A stretch of DNA of 64,000 bases from Paraspadella gotoi (GCA_051294375.1 CM119268.1:18046066-18110065), one strand, 5' to 3'. Positions 1-13,740 are shown, counted from the first letter of the stretch. Notes: generated by a model not told the origin, from the letters alone. Program-made: numbers and translations.

Positions 1-38
<38 letters not shown>

Positions 39-312
39 TTCTTCTGAACATTTTCCTTTTATCTTCTGTCGGCATTCCCTTCATCGTTCATAAGTCTTTT
101 TATTTTTTTTTATTTTTTTTTGATTTTTTAAAATGTTTATTTCCAATTGTTCCCGATCCATTTATTTTTACTGTTTTTACTCTTTTGTATTATTGCTTTG
201 TTTCGAACAACTTTTTAACACTTTTTTTATTTTTTCAAGGTGAGAATTTCAGACGATCGCGTATGAAGTCGCCAGGGCATCTCTCCTNNNNNNNNNNNNN
301 NNNNNNNNNNNN

Positions 313-348
<36 letters not shown>

Positions 349-1173
349 CCGTAAAATAACCGCAGAATCACAAGAAGAAAATGGGAAAAAATTGCTTGCG
401 ATTGAAAGAGCGAACGAATCACTCGGACAGAAAGAGGAAGAAAAACAAAACAGCATAAAATAAAAGAAAGACAGAAATAAAGACAATGAAGACTGGGTGG
501 ACGGATTGAGAGAAGAAAAACGAGTACATCTGCTCGTGAAAGAAAAATAAAAATAGAAAATAGAAATGAGAAGGAATAGAGGAAATAAAAGATGGCGATT
601 GCCTCGAGTCTCTACTCCGAGACGAACTCAATTCTTGGGCCCGCCACTTTGGGTCAATATTGGGCCTCCTTTTGGTTGAAAGAGAGATGCCTTCCGCTTG
701 AGTCTGCATTGTTTTGGTCATTGTTAGGTCATCGCGAAAATAAAGGGAATTTTGGTTTTGTTCAAACTCCTTCAACAACGTAGGAAGATGATGGATGAAA
801 TTAAAGGAAAATGAATATGAAATTGGTACATCTAAAATATAATAAATCATTTATTCAATGAACAAGCTCGATTTCCCCTGACTATGTATAAGGTTAAGGC
901 TTCCATCCCTGTTACAAGATCATAAAATATAAATAAACATTCTTTCACAGTCTAGTTTATGAACCCTCTTGAATACCTGGGTTCCCTATCAAACAAGTGG
1001 TATGTTTTATGAGCTGGTACAATTGTACCTATAAAAGGCCCATTTAAGTATTACATAGGTCGTAGAATACTGTGTTGTACCACTCTCTTACTCACTCAGT
1101 GACCCAGTAATGATGTATAATCTCCTCCCACTTTACCCTTCTCGTCTCATTCACCTTCTCTTCCCTCTCACAG
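1..1173. other. Gene-free left edge with simple repeats and a 25-N gap
   Basis: The stretch starts with a (CT)n tract and has a 25-N gap at 288-312 followed by (GA)n. Bases 236-287 are an error-rich copy of the exon at 2369-2446, with several single-base insertions. A TATAAAAGG box at 1030-1038 directly follows a perfect 14-bp palindrome, GGTACAATTGTACC (1016-1029). I see no supported coding exon here; the ORF at 592-783 has no splice or family support. Confidence 0.5.
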
Positions 1174-2484
1174 AACAAACGGAATCGTCGCCTTGGAAAC
1201 GGAGGTTCACGTGAGAAACTCGCCTCCTCTGCCGACGACGTCGGTGACGAGTCCGACGCCGCAGTTTTACACGACGGAAACGAGGGCCGTGGAGACGCCC
1301 TCGCTTTGTTACGGGCTGAGGGTAAGGGAAGGGTGAGGCGAGGCTGGGTGAGGTGCGGTGGACGTGTCCTTGCTGGGGATAGGCCAAGCGCAATGAGTGA
1401 AGAAGAGGTTGGGCGGATTGGTTTAAAGTTAAACTTAATTTGGAAAAGGCAATGGAGTGCGTACGAATGAGAGATGGAGGTAAAAATGCGGTCGCTCATG
1501 CCCTGGGTGCCGGCTAGACCCTTACCTTTTAAAATAAAGTTGGCCGTCGCGCGACGGGTCAAATCACCAGTTTGTACTTCGTGGCAACAGGGTGATCTCT
1601 TTTCGACCTTCGTCTCGTTTTTCCCTTTCTAGGAGAATTTCGCTTTCGCGATCAGAACTTCGAATCCTAACCCGTTCATCCACCCAAAGGTAAGTAAATC
1701 GGTAAAAGAGGCAGATGTGGATATAAAGTAGCAGTAGCAATAGCGTTAATTACATAGAGGTAGTTCCATTTTTTTAATAAGTTCAGGAAAAGAAACAACT
1801 TGAAATATTAAAGAGGAAGACAAAAAGAAAAAGTTGGAGAACTCTTTTATTTTCTTCTTCTTCTTTTATTTTCTTCTTCTTTTTTATTTTCTTCTTTTTC
1901 TTTTATTTCTTCTTCTTTTGTTTTTTTTTAATTTTTTCTTTTCTCTTCATTTCTGCCTCCGACAGAAATTTCTTATTAATTTCGAAGGAAGAAGATAGGG
2001 GGAAAAAGGCAGAAAATGAAAAACGAAAAAAAAAANNNNNNNNNNNNNNNNNNNNNNNNNNNNNNNNNNNNNNNNNNNNNNNNNNNNNNNNNNNNNNNNN
2101 NNNNNNNNNNNNNNNNNNNNNNNNNNNNNNNNNNNNNNNNNNNNNNNNNNNNNNNNNNNNNNNNNNNNNNNNNNNNNNNNNNNNNNNNNNNNNNNNNNNN
2201 NNNNNNNNNNNNNNNNNNNNNNNNNNNNNNNNNNNNNNNNNNNNNNNNNNNNNNNNNNNNNNNNNNNNNNNNNNNNNNNNNNNNNNNNNNNNNNNNNNNN
2301 NNNNNNNNNNNNNNNNNNNNNNNNNNNNNNNNNNNNNNNNNNNNNNNNNNNNNNNNTTTTTTTTTCAGGTGAGAATTCAGACGATCGCGATGAAGTCGCC
2401 AGGGGCCCCGATCACAAGATGGAGTCCGTCGGAGCAATTCCGTGAAGTGAGCACGATTGGGCAAAAAGAGATAGAAAGAAAGAG

Positions 2485-2567
<83 letters not shown>

Positions 2568-4524
2568 GAGAAAGAAAGAAAGAGAGAGATAATTAGAAAT
2601 AATTCGATAATTCTTCGATTAGATGAACAAGATTTTTTTATATTCATTCAGTCATTCTTTTTTAAATTAATTCTCTTCACAGCTTCAGACGCACAACAGC
2701 CACAATCAGCGTCGTAGACGAATAGATCATCCTTACATCGTCATCGAAGGTAAGTTTTAAATAAAACGTAAAAAAGCATTATTCAAAAAGTTTATTGAAA
2801 ATCTTAAATTTGATTGTTTAATTTCAAATAGGTTTTTTCATGATTTTAAACATTGAATAAATTTACAAATCTTAACCAAATTAATTAATCTGACCTAAGG
2901 TCAAAATCAAGCGACGGTAAACGTCTCCTTCACTCGAATCCCTTACGATAAAGAAGGCGCCATCTACGTCTTCGGCTTCGACTTCATCGACGAACTCACC
3001 TGGTCAGTTTTTTCTCTTTCATTTGGAAAGTCTTTTTTTTACTGGGGAGTCTTTTATTTTATAATATATATCTGTGTTTTCTTTCTCTTGTTAAACTTGT
3101 TTTCTTTTAATTAGTTGGTAATTTTTCTTCTGCTTGGTTAGTCTTTTTACTTTCAAATAATTTGTACATACAATCTATCGTTCTTTATAGTCGGTTTCCG
3201 AATTTTAACAATTTTAACAGTGAAACAAACTTAAATGAGATTAATATAATAATAATTACTTAACATTAAAACATTCGTCTCCATATCAATCACCTTCTCT
3301 TATCACAGGAGTCAACACATTCACCAAGAATTCTTCGTTTCCGTTCGGGTGACGAGGCTTTGCGCCAGAACGACGACGACCACAACGACGACGACGACGA
3401 CCACAACAACGACGACCACAACGAGCCTCGTCCTTCGTCTTTCGTCGGCACCGAACGAAGGAAGTGAGTGACAAGGGAAAGGAATAGAGGAAGAAAGGAA
3501 GATAAGAAGAATAGAGAGAGAGAGAGAAGAGAGAGAGAAGAGAGAGAGAGAGAGAGAAGAGAGACGAGAGATGAGGGAGGAGAGAGATGGAGAGAGAGGA
3601 GAGGAGAGATGAGAGAGAGCGAAGAGAAGGAAGAAAAAAAAGATACTCGAATACTCGGAGTCGTTCGGTCGCGTCGTAAAATCATGAAGAGAATTCATTC
3701 ATTAAGAAATTCTGAGAACACAAATTCTATAACAAAATAAAAAAATAAGAAAAAATTCGATGCAGCGGTTGATCGGAAGAATAATTTGAGTTAAGGAGTT
3801 ATTTTTTACTTTCATTCTTATGACAAGAGAGTCACTCAGTGAAAGGTGAGTTCTCATATCACAGTCTCAGGTTTACGGTTTTCTAGCTTAAATCTTCTCT
3901 TTTGTGTGAGACTTCTCAGTCGGTTCATTGCCCTACCCTTCGGAACACTCCTTACCTTTTTCCCTCAGCAGGGGAAATGCGCTTCTGACATGAATAAAGT
4001 AGGGATGAAATTTCGGGGCTTTTCATATGAGGGGTGGTGATAGGGTAAGGGATGTTTGGGAGGGCGGGAAGGAGCTGGGCTGATCCCGGTTTAAGCCGAA
4101 GTCGCGAATAATTTGCATTTTTCACTCTGTTTAAAATTTCAAGTTTTTATCTTTTTTTATAAAAAAAAAAAAAAAAAAAGGAAACATGCTTACGATATTC
4201 TGCCAACAGCGGGAAATTTCTCTACTTTTACAAGATATTCAAAATTCTCTTTACAGTTTGTTTTTCTTTTTCTTTATTAATTAACTTTATTCTTTCTGAT
4301 TCCCTTTAGTCTCTCCTCACGGCGGGAAAGTTCAAAGCGACGAATCCAGCGATGAAAATCGCATCAAAACTTCGCATCTGACGCAAAAGTCGAACCAAGG
4401 AATTTCCGACGATTACGTCTACGATTACTACAATTCCGGCGCCGTTGCTCACCGAAATCACGTCAAGACTTTAATGGGAGTGGTCGTCCTCTGCGGTATC
4501 CTAGGAGATTTTCTCGTCTCCTAG
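1174..4524 (+). CDS. Unrecognised extracellular protein with Thr-rich stalk and hydrophobic C-terminus (3' part of gene)
   Basis: Seven exons join with matching phases: 1174-1321, 1633-1689, 2369-2446, 2683-2749, 2900-3002, 3309-3463 and 4310-4524 (stop TAG). The 5' end is missing, and the 321-N gap at 2036-2356 could hide another exon. The joined reading runs to about 273 residues. It begins with a Ser/Thr/Pro-rich part, then a domain containing the strings TRWSPSEQF, IDHPYIVIEG and AIYVFGFDF, which looks like a folded extracellular beta domain that I cannot name. A run of 17 Thr codons (ACG/ACC/ACA) follows, then a Ser/Asp-rich segment and a C-terminal hydrophobic stretch (LMGVVVLCGILGDFLVS) ending at the stop. 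A Thr stalk plus a terminal hydrophobic tail is typical of GPI-anchored or tail-inserted surface proteins; that localisation is inference. The exon model is good and the function unknown. Confidence 0.6.
2036..2356. other. Assembly gap (321 N)
   Basis: Run of N inside the intron between the 57-nt exon at 1633 and the exon at 2369. It may conceal additional sequence of the surrounding gene. Confidence 0.95.
2478..2592. repeat. (GAAA)n microsatellite
   Basis: About 110 bp of GAAA units with a few GA interruptions, lying in an intron. The apparent Lys/Glu/Arg ORF through it is a translation of the repeat. Confidence 0.9.
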
Positions 4525-5964
4525 ACGACCGAATAAACAAACGTTCTAAGTTCAGATTTTAAAATTTCATCGTGGAAAATTTAGCGATGACATTCGAAGT
4601 TTTGTTTTGAAGTTTGCATTATTTTTATTACAAGAAAGGTTATGATATTCCGCGCTTTGCCGAAGAAAGTATTCTTTGGTTTAGCTCATCAAATCTCAGA
4701 TCATAGAGCTGTAACATTAAAGTTATGCTCCATTTGTTATTATGTCTGATTTTATTGTTGAAAAATGCTTACCTTAATCTCGTGAAGGATTAAGGTAAAT
4801 GATAACAGACGTTTTAATTGGTGCTACTCTTTGTTTACTCATGGAAGTATTACACCTCTTTTTTTTATATTAATTCATTAATTATTGTTAAGCGTGCAAA
4901 AAAAAGACCTTAAACACTAACACTTTTATGCGTTTTTTTAAATCAAGTAAAAAAGAAACTGGTTACTGGTAAAAATCATGTTTGACTTTTCGCAACAATT
5001 TTTGAACAAAATTAATTTTCTTTTGTTCCAGTCGTCAAACGTAAATTATTTGTGTTTTTCACTGCATCGGTTCTTACGTACAATTTCCTTTGTTCAAAAC
5101 AAAAAAATAAATACAACAAAAAACAAACAAAAATAGACCTTCGTGTTTATCCCAAAGTCTGTTACAATCCTATTCCATTTCTTTACACTTTCTTTTTTTT
5201 TTTGCTCATCGACAAATATTAATTTAATTTTCTCTCTTTTAATTAAAGTCCTATTCTCTCTCTTTCAAAAGTTATGTAGATACGTTTAATCACAATCGAT
5301 AAGCGGCTTAGTTTTAAGTGAAATTTGTTTTTATTGTACATAAAAGTTTGAGTTAATTTTAAATATAATTTTTATTGAAGGTGATAGTGTTTGTTTTGTT
5401 GATGCGAAAAAAAGATTCGGAAAAAAAATCTAAATTCTGTAATAGTAGTAGTTGCGTCAATCTGACGCGTCGAGTCTAGAACAAAACAAAGACAAATAAT
5501 CTACAAGAAATGAAATGATTACTTGGGAAGAAAACATCGACGTCGACAGCGACAACGACGATATTATAGACGACGACGGCGACATTGACGACCTCTGGAG
5601 ACCAGAAGACAAAACAGCCGAAACGACGACGACGAAGACGACGTCGAGGACGGTAGAATAAATGACATCGAAAACGAAGACGACAAAGAAGATGACGAAG
5701 ATGATGACGAGGACAAAAATGATGACGAAGACGACGACTAAAAAAAATATAGAGATAAAGAAAAAGGAGACGTTGATGACAAAGAAGACGACGACGATAA
5801 TAAAGAGCACATTGACAAAGAGGACAAAGATAAAGAAGTCAACGATGACGACGATGACGACGATGACGACGACGCATGACGACGAAGACGACGTATGGAA
5901 TAACTGGAATGATTTTCGTCTCCCACTGCGACGTCGAATGACAGTAGGCGTAACAAAAAACCGC

Positions 5965-6169
5965 CATCTCCTCTCTCTCTCTCTCCTCTCTCATCTCTCT
6001 CCTTCTCTCTCTCTCTCTCTCCTCTCCTCGTTCTCTCTCTCTCTCTCTCTCACTTTCTTTTATCTTTTCTTATGACAACAGCCGAACGCCATCTCGATTC
6101 GTGAATGACAAAAAACATCTCTTGGTATAATCTCACTCTCTCTCTTACTCTCTCTCTCTCTCTCTACTC

Positions 6170-6213
<44 letters not shown>

Positions 6214-6232
6214 TTCTCTCTCTCTCCTAATC
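5965..6232. repeat. (CT)n microsatellite cluster
   Basis: Two pyrimidine blocks (about 5968-6056 and 6131-6231) separated by non-repetitive sequence. Both are mostly CT dinucleotides. Confidence 0.85.
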
Positions 6233-7200
6233 TGAGGTTTGTTACTATAGGCGAGGCAAAGACAAGCGAATCCATATCACGTCCGCCCAGCGATGTTTCA
6301 TAAAACATAGAAAAAAACACCCGATACTGTGATAAAAGCTCTTCTGTGAATATGGAGGTTTTTTCTCTTTAGAGTAGCGATTATTATAAAGACTGAAGAC
6401 AGAAGCGTCGCAGGTATGATTTTTAATTTGATCAGCCTGTATTCTCTGTAAGTGTTTCAAACATGATTTTTAGCTGCCAAAAAAAAATAGAGAAAATGTC
6501 AAGTTCGTCAGTAAAGTAAATTCGAAAAAAAGGTCATTCAACGTGAGAAAGCGCAAAGTAGAAACGAAAGAAAAAGAAGAAGTAAAAAAAAAAGGAAATA
6601 AATAAATATAAAATAAAAGCGGAGGGAATAAAAGTGAGAAAGAGAGAGAGAGAGACAATAGAAAAGAAGGAGAGAAAGGATTTCCATCATCATTAAGCTC
6701 GACAAGGAAATTTGGGAAAGGAGAAGACAAAGTTCGATTTAGCGATAGAAGCCTCGCTATTTCTTTATTTGTTAGAATGATTATTTCTTGCATTTTGTTT
6801 ATTTTTACATTCTCTTCAACATTTTAGAATTGTTTTCTTATTTTCTTGAATATTTGGTTTCGTTTGGTGTTACGTTTTGCAACGTGTTATTATCCTCTGT
6901 GGGCACTATGTGTATAAACTTTCTTTTAAAATTTTCTATAAGCCGAAAGATCCTGGGAAAATGAGTTTAAAGTCAAGTGAATCCATAAAATGTGTTCCAT
7001 ATGCTCTCCATTCAAAGTGTCTCGAGTAAAAAGGTGAAAAGAGTTAAAGAAGAGGAGAGCGAGAGATTGAATAAAAAGAAAGAGTAGAAATTAAAAAGGA
7101 AAAAAAGAAAGAAAAAGAAAGAGAGAAAAAAGAAGCCAATTTGGAGAAACGATTTATTTCTCGTCGCAAGATCACCAACAGGAGAGGCTCCTACGACGCG

Positions 7201-7308
<108 letters not shown>

Positions 7309-7862
7309 TTAGTTGCAAAGAAACATATGTGCTGTTTATTTTTCAATTTGCAGTTATTAGTAGTTGTTTATTTTTTTAACTCACCGCTTTTTACAAACTT
7401 CATAGTCTTACCTAAACTTTTAATTTACTTATTGTAATGTAATTTGTTTTTTGTTTTTTGTTCTCAAACCTTCATGAACATTAATATCGGATTTCATGCC
7501 ACCTCTTGGTCCCTTTCATCGCCCCTACTTCCCGAACACTTTACAAGCGCTCGTTTCCAAGGAAACCAAGCGTCATGGTTGAGGGTGAGTGAATTGAGAG
7601 AGAATAGAGAAAAGCGTTAATAAAGCGTTAATAAACTATTCTTTAACTCGTGTTTGTGAGAGACAATTTAGCCTATGAGCTAAAGACAAATGTTTAATTT
7701 TGGCAAACGAATTTGATTAAAAAAAAATTGAATTTCAAAAAAACTAAGCTGAATTAATAAAAAATATGCCTCGTAAGAAAACCAAGTGAAATTGAGGTAA
7801 GGCTGGTAGAAGGCGAAGGAGCGGCTCCGACGTTCGTGGCATCGCGGGTGGTTTTCCACGGG

Positions 7863-7905
<43 letters not shown>

Positions 7906-8345
7906 TTGTTTCGTTTCCATGGGGATCCAACGTTGCTTTTAGATGCCTCATTAGAATTTCAAAGTCCCATGTCGAAAGAGAAGGGACGACGACGACAACG
8001 ACAAAGATGACGACGAAGATGACAACCACCTCCGCTTTAATTATCGTCGGGTAAAAAGATGACACAGAAAAAGTGAGATCATCAAAGATGAAAATTTTCT
8101 TTCAGTTCATTTCGCTCATTCGATATTTTTGTAATGGAATATTAGGAATTTTAGGAATGTTCGAAATGTTAGCAAAGTTTTTATGCCAGAAAAAAAAGGA
8201 ATAAAAAAGACGACGACCGTGAGGACGACGAACAACGACGACGATTCCAATACCCCGACGCCGTAATCATTTACGACAAACTGCATGACAGGAATGACGT
8301 TTTAAAATACGAGGAAGTAACAAAGGCATAAATAACGACAGGGAG

Positions 8346-8396
<51 letters not shown>

Positions 8397-8876
8397 CACG
8401 ATAAGGACGAAAAGGTTTAATTTAGACTAGAAGTGGATGGAACGTCAACGGCTTTGGCGACCGCGGAGACATAAATGAAAACAAAGCAGACAATGATAAT
8501 AACGAAGTCGATAGGAGTTACAACCTTATTTTAAAAGGAAAATGAAGAAAATGCGGAACCATGAGGAAAAACTGTAAGACGAGACATAATTCAGAGTTGA
8601 ATGATTACGAAAACTTACAAAACAAATATAGTAAACAGTAAAATATAATTTGATACAAGCGACAAAGACGTGGAAAGCAATGAGCAAAAAGGAAACAGTT
8701 TACTTCTTTTGAGGACAAAGACGACGACAAGGAAGATGGCCACAAAGGAGAAGACGACGACGACGACGACGACGACGACAACGACGATGTCAGCAAAGAG
8801 GAAGAGCGGCGCCGGTTGAGTTCGTAACTAAACGGAAACGAGAAGACGATTCGCTGGGGGATTATTTTTTTACGTG

Positions 8877-8942
8877 GAGAGGAGAGAGAGAGAGAGAGAG
8901 AGGGAGAGAGGAGAGAGAGAGAGAGAAAGAGATTGAGAGAAG

Positions 8943-8990
<48 letters not shown>

Positions 8991-9102
8991 GAGAGAGAGA
9001 GAGAGAGAGAGAATAAATTATTACGATTATGAAAAAATTGACTTTTAAGATAGATTCCTCTCTCTCTCTCTCTTCTCTCTTTCTCCTCTCTCTCTCTCTC
9101 TC

Positions 9103-9145
<43 letters not shown>

Positions 9146-9146
9146 T
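8877..9146. repeat. (GA)n block followed by (CT)n block
   Basis: GA-rich DNA at 8879-9013 is followed, after about 45 bp, by CT-rich DNA at 9058-9141. The two are complementary and could pair as a large imperfect hairpin in single-stranded DNA or RNA. Confidence 0.8.
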
Positions 9147-9654
9147 TCTTCCCAGCTTGCTGTGCATCTCTCTCTTGCGAATACTTCTTTAATCTTCCTT
9201 TGCGGTAAACAATTCCTCGAATCAAAATTAAAAGTTTGTTTGTTTTCAATTTTAATCGTTTTTCGTATCCGTTTAGGTTTGTAACACATTCTTTTTAAAT
9301 TGTCAAATTTGAATTGTTTTGTAATGTTTTCATGCAGGTTTTCTGTCTCTTATTCTCTTTACCCAATTTCTCTTTTTCTCGTCCCTCCGGATCTCATTTT
9401 TTCACTTTTTTTTCAGGACGAAAAATTAAAAAAAAAGTAAAAACAAAAGAGAAGAAGAAGGAAGGAAAAAATGGAGAAGTGGAGAGTTTTATCTTGGGAA
9501 TATTTTCGTTTCAAATTAAGCGAAAGAAGACAGGAAAAGGGCAATTAATTCAGAAGCGAAATGAAAGGAACTAAGAAGAACTAAGGAGAACTGAGGAAAA
9601 AATGTCTGAGATCTATATATGTACACCAAAAGGAAAACATGAAAAGAAAAAGAA

Positions 9655-9676
9655 AAAGAGAGAGAGGAGAGGAGAC

Positions 9677-9707
<31 letters not shown>

Positions 9708-9747
9708 CGAAAGAGAGAGAGTAGATAGAGAGAGAGAGAGAGAGATA
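9655..9747. repeat. (GA)n microsatellite
   Basis: Interrupted GA dinucleotide tract of about 90 bp. Confidence 0.85.
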
Positions 9748-10536
9748 GTGCTGCTGTTCTCATTTTCTTTCTCTAATTTTGGTTTCTGTCTTGCGCGTCT
9801 TTCTTTTGTTATTTCCTTCCTTTAAAATTACTATAATTGTTTTTTAACAAAGTTTAAACGTATTTGCTTCATTTTCTCCATAATTGCTCTGCTCTCTATT
9901 ACAAAAAACAAGATTTACGTCCGCCATTTTTAAATATATCAAAGTCTGACGCCGGCGAAGGGTGACGTTTAGAGAAAGATTTCGTCCGTGGCACCGTGGC
10001 ACCGTGGCAGTCAGAGTGGTTTCGAGATTACGAAACAACTTGCAAGAGCTGAAAGGAGAGGGCTGCTCCGGATTTGACGACATTCTGTTCGTCAGGTCGA
10101 CCGACCTCGTCGACGGCAGAAACTGAAAATGAAAATGAAACTGGACTTTGGACAACGATATTGTTAAAAAAGGAAATGAGAGAGAAAGATGGAGCGGGAC
10201 AAAGATCGTAAGGACAAAGAGAATGAAGGAGAAAGAAAACGAAACCTTGGGGATCTTTGTTGATGGAGGCGAAGTCGACCATTGATGGAGGAAATCGGAA
10301 ATTGTCTCATGTTGCAGAATGACGACGCAACCGCGAAAGCCGCAGGCGAAAAAAGAGGCGGTTGGCTACGTAAACAATTTCAAATTCTGAGAAGAGAAAA
10401 CGAAAACCAAAATTGTGGGCGGCGAAAGACAAAAGAACAACAGAGGAACCCATTTTTCTATGACTCCTTGCTAGGGGCGCAAGAGAAAAGAGCAATTTCG
10501 AAAGTTTATTGTTTGTGTAGTTGTTTTTGACGGTGT

Positions 10537-10582
<46 letters not shown>

Positions 10583-10985
10583 TCTCTCTCTCTCTCCAGC
10601 TCTTCTCTCTTTTCTCTCTCTATCTCTCTTTCAAAATGAATATGAATTCAATAAATTTTGGTGAAAAGAGATTTTGCCGCTGTAAAAAGTTTATAGAAAC
10701 AGTTTCGTTAATTCAAGTGTTTACTAAAAGTTTGAGAAAGATTATCAGTGTTCTATAAATATTCTACATTAGCTTTATTTTTATTTTTTGTTTTTATATT
10801 TTTTTTTTTTCAGTAGTTTTAAGCTCACTCGTTTTCTCTAAGTATCCACAAAAACTTGGCACGACCCATAGTGCCATTATTCCCTCGGAAACGACCGCCG
10901 TCCTTTAGGCACGAATCTCTCTCTCTCTCTACTCTCTCATCTCTTCTCTTCTCTCTCTTCTAGTCATATACTCAGCTCTTCCCGG

Positions 10986-11086
10986 ATGCAGCCGTCCACC
11001 GGGCAGCGGCGCGCGGCTGCGACCGACTACGCCTTCTCCTTCCGGGCTCTTCGCTCGGATCAGGGAGATTTTCTCTCTCTCAATGG
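10986..11086 (+). other. Exon-like GC-rich segment, function unknown (copy at 18018-18118)
   Basis: An ATG-started frame of 33 codons ends at a good donor (GG|gtgagt) in phase 2. The segment is GC-rich like the real exons of the window and identical in both copies. A second GC-rich, exon-like stretch lies at about 13790-14080 (copy at 20817-21107). I cannot connect these into a gene, and another frame is also open, so this is only a possible exon. Confidence 0.22.
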
Positions 11087-11157
11087 GTGAGTCGGGCTTC
11101 TTTCCGGTCGAAAGTCCGAAGCGGATCGGGGCCCGGATTTCTCGTCCCTCTCTCTCT

Positions 11158-11205
<48 letters not shown>

Positions 11206-11299
11206 GCTCTTCTCCACCAAAACAACGTCGACAAGTCAAGTCTCACCATTTTTTGGAGGAAAACAGATTTTAGCCGCTTCATTAGGCGCCTAGCAGAAA

Positions 11300-13740
11300 A
11301 TAATTAGTCATTTCTCACTAGATTAAGGCCAAAACAAACTGCGCGCCCTCGCTTGTCGTAAATCACTTACAATTCAATTGGGGTTTTTATGTACAAATGC
11401 GGTTGAATGACCTTTCCTTTTAAAAAAATTTACATTTGGCCTTTTAGTCAGTTTGTTGCTTCAAATAAAAGCAAATACAATTAAAAACAGTTTTAAAAAA
11501 GAAATTTTGATTGAAGCGTGGACAATTCTGAAAGTTTATAGTTTAAATTCCTAAGTTTCTTGCGAAAACTTTAGCGCTGTTGGACTCATAAACCCAAGAA
11601 AGATGTTTGTTCAAAATCTTGGCCGACCTTGAAGGGGACCAAGTGAAAACAGGGGGGTAAAAAGCTGAAAAACATAAATCTTTGATCCCTTTAACTTTAA
11701 GCTGGTTCTGCATCATATAATTTTTTCTTTTATAATCAATTTGGCGAAAGTAGTTAAAAAAATTCGATAGAAAATCAGCCGGAGCTTTTAATTTTCTATT
11801 TTTAAAAAATTGTGTAGACAAAAATCTTTTTCAAGTTTAAAAATTTTTTTTTTTTTTTCCAAAAAAGGGTAAGATTCTAATTTTAAAAGATTTTCAGCTT
11901 TTTCACAAAAAAATTTATAGAAAAAAACTTAGGATATGAATCAAAATTTAACGGTATCGACTGATTTTTATAAACTTTCTTTTCAAATGATTCTTGTTTA
12001 AATTGAGATGAAAATAAAACTCTTTTGAAGTAATATAAATATAAAGAAGAGAAAGATTCTGTACTTTGCTAAATTTTTAATTGTATAATTTAGGCAATCA
12101 ATATAGTTTAATATATACATTGTAAGGGTAATGAATATGAATATTAATTAATAATTATTACAGTTTTGTTTTCTGTAAAGAATAGAATTTTAGGTTTGAT
12201 TTGTCTGCTTTTAAGTAAATATAAAAAATATAAAAATAATAGTCTTGTAAAGCCTTTGTTCAATTTGAAGCTTAAAAACCTAAAATTATTAGCTTTGCTA
12301 CAGTAAAAATAAAAAATTGGAATTTAGTAAAAAAATACTTTCTAATTGCAAAAATAAAATAATGGATTATATAAAATATTTTAGGTTAGGCGTCAACTAA
12401 ATTTTTTTTTCATAATTATTAAATTTTTGTTTCCGCTACAATAAGAGATTAGGGAATTTTTTTTGCACGTTCCCGTTACAAAGAAAATTAATGGACTATT
12501 CACCATTCAAATTTCCTCTTGATGATAGACCCTTCAACTTTATGATATCATTTTTATCACTGCGGTCCCTTAAGTTTTACGTTCAATATGTGCGTAAGAT
12601 CTTTCCTTTTATTTGTCTTTCACGGCCGCTGGAGACGAATGTTCGTTTTTGTCACCAGGACGGAACTATCAACTTAAGGTTTCAAGAGAAAAGTCGCGAA
12701 TAAAAAATGAGTCTTTATTGAACACGAATTATTTTTCCTAAATACAGAGTTTCTTTCTCAGAGCGAAACATGTTTTTGTGAGATTTCAAGCGAAAACTAA
12801 ACTACGATGGAAAAATCTCTCTGAAAATGAGGCGGGAGACGACTTGCCCGCGAAAATATTGACCATAAAAGAATTGGCAAGATATCTTTAACAATAATTA
12901 ATAAATTTATTTTCACTTATTACCCTTGCAGGCATAGGAAAAATAACAAACCTTTTCTTTACAGTAGCATGACCAATCACAAATACTATTGGGCATGATT
13001 TTATCGGGGAATTTTATAAAAAAAAAAAACCAACTTTTTCCAATATTGCTAAAAATATTATAAACAGAATTGGATAAAAAAAATTTTAGCTCTTAAGACA
13101 AAGTTGGGCTGGACTACGGATTTAATTGAAATATCTGGCTGCCATTTCTAATCAAGATATCAATATTTCATTTTTTGCTACTTTTTAATAGCAGTAGCAG
13201 TGGTAGGGAAAAAAAGGTTAGAGGAGAAAGGAAAAGGATGGACACAGAAAAAATAATGAGCGGTAGAAACGTTGCGAGAAAGGGAGAAAAAGTCAGCAGA
13301 GAAAGAGAAGAAAAAGAGAGAGTTCGAAAAAAAAAGTCGAGAAAGAAAGAAAATAATAAAAGGAGTGAAAAACAAAAGAAAAAAAATTTTATAAGCTATT
13401 AGCGTTGCCATTTTTTTTGCCAAAGCAAGTTAGTATATCTAAAATACGCAACAGATCTTACGAGCAATTTGATGCTCTAAAAGTTGCTCTTTGCCATGGA
13501 AAAAAATATTTTTTAGTTCATCTGAATTAAGGGCCGGATACCGTAAATAAGAATGGATTGTTCATAAAAGAAAATCATGTCTTTACTGTATTTTGAAAAA
13601 CATAGAAATCACCCAGTGAGATCTATGTTATGCAGGAGGAAGCATAAGATATATATAAATAAAGCAGTGTTTCATATTTATCAGAGGAGAAAAAAGAAAT
13701 AATAGTTATTTAAAGTTCCAATTTCATTGTGAAAAATACC
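11300..13740. other. AT-rich core of duplicated block, no gene seen (copy at 18327-20767)
   Basis: AT-rich DNA with no frame that has family or splice support. Short ORFs at 12491-12703 and 13175-13402 are present in both copies only because the DNA is identical, so this is no evidence of selection. Confidence 0.5.

Noticed and set aside
185-463. ORF with poly Arg-Glu
   Set aside because: Translation of a GA microsatellite and a 25-N gap.
12491-12703. 70-codon ORF present in both copies of the duplicated block
   Set aside because: Identity reflects duplicated DNA, not selection. There is no family, splice or composition support.
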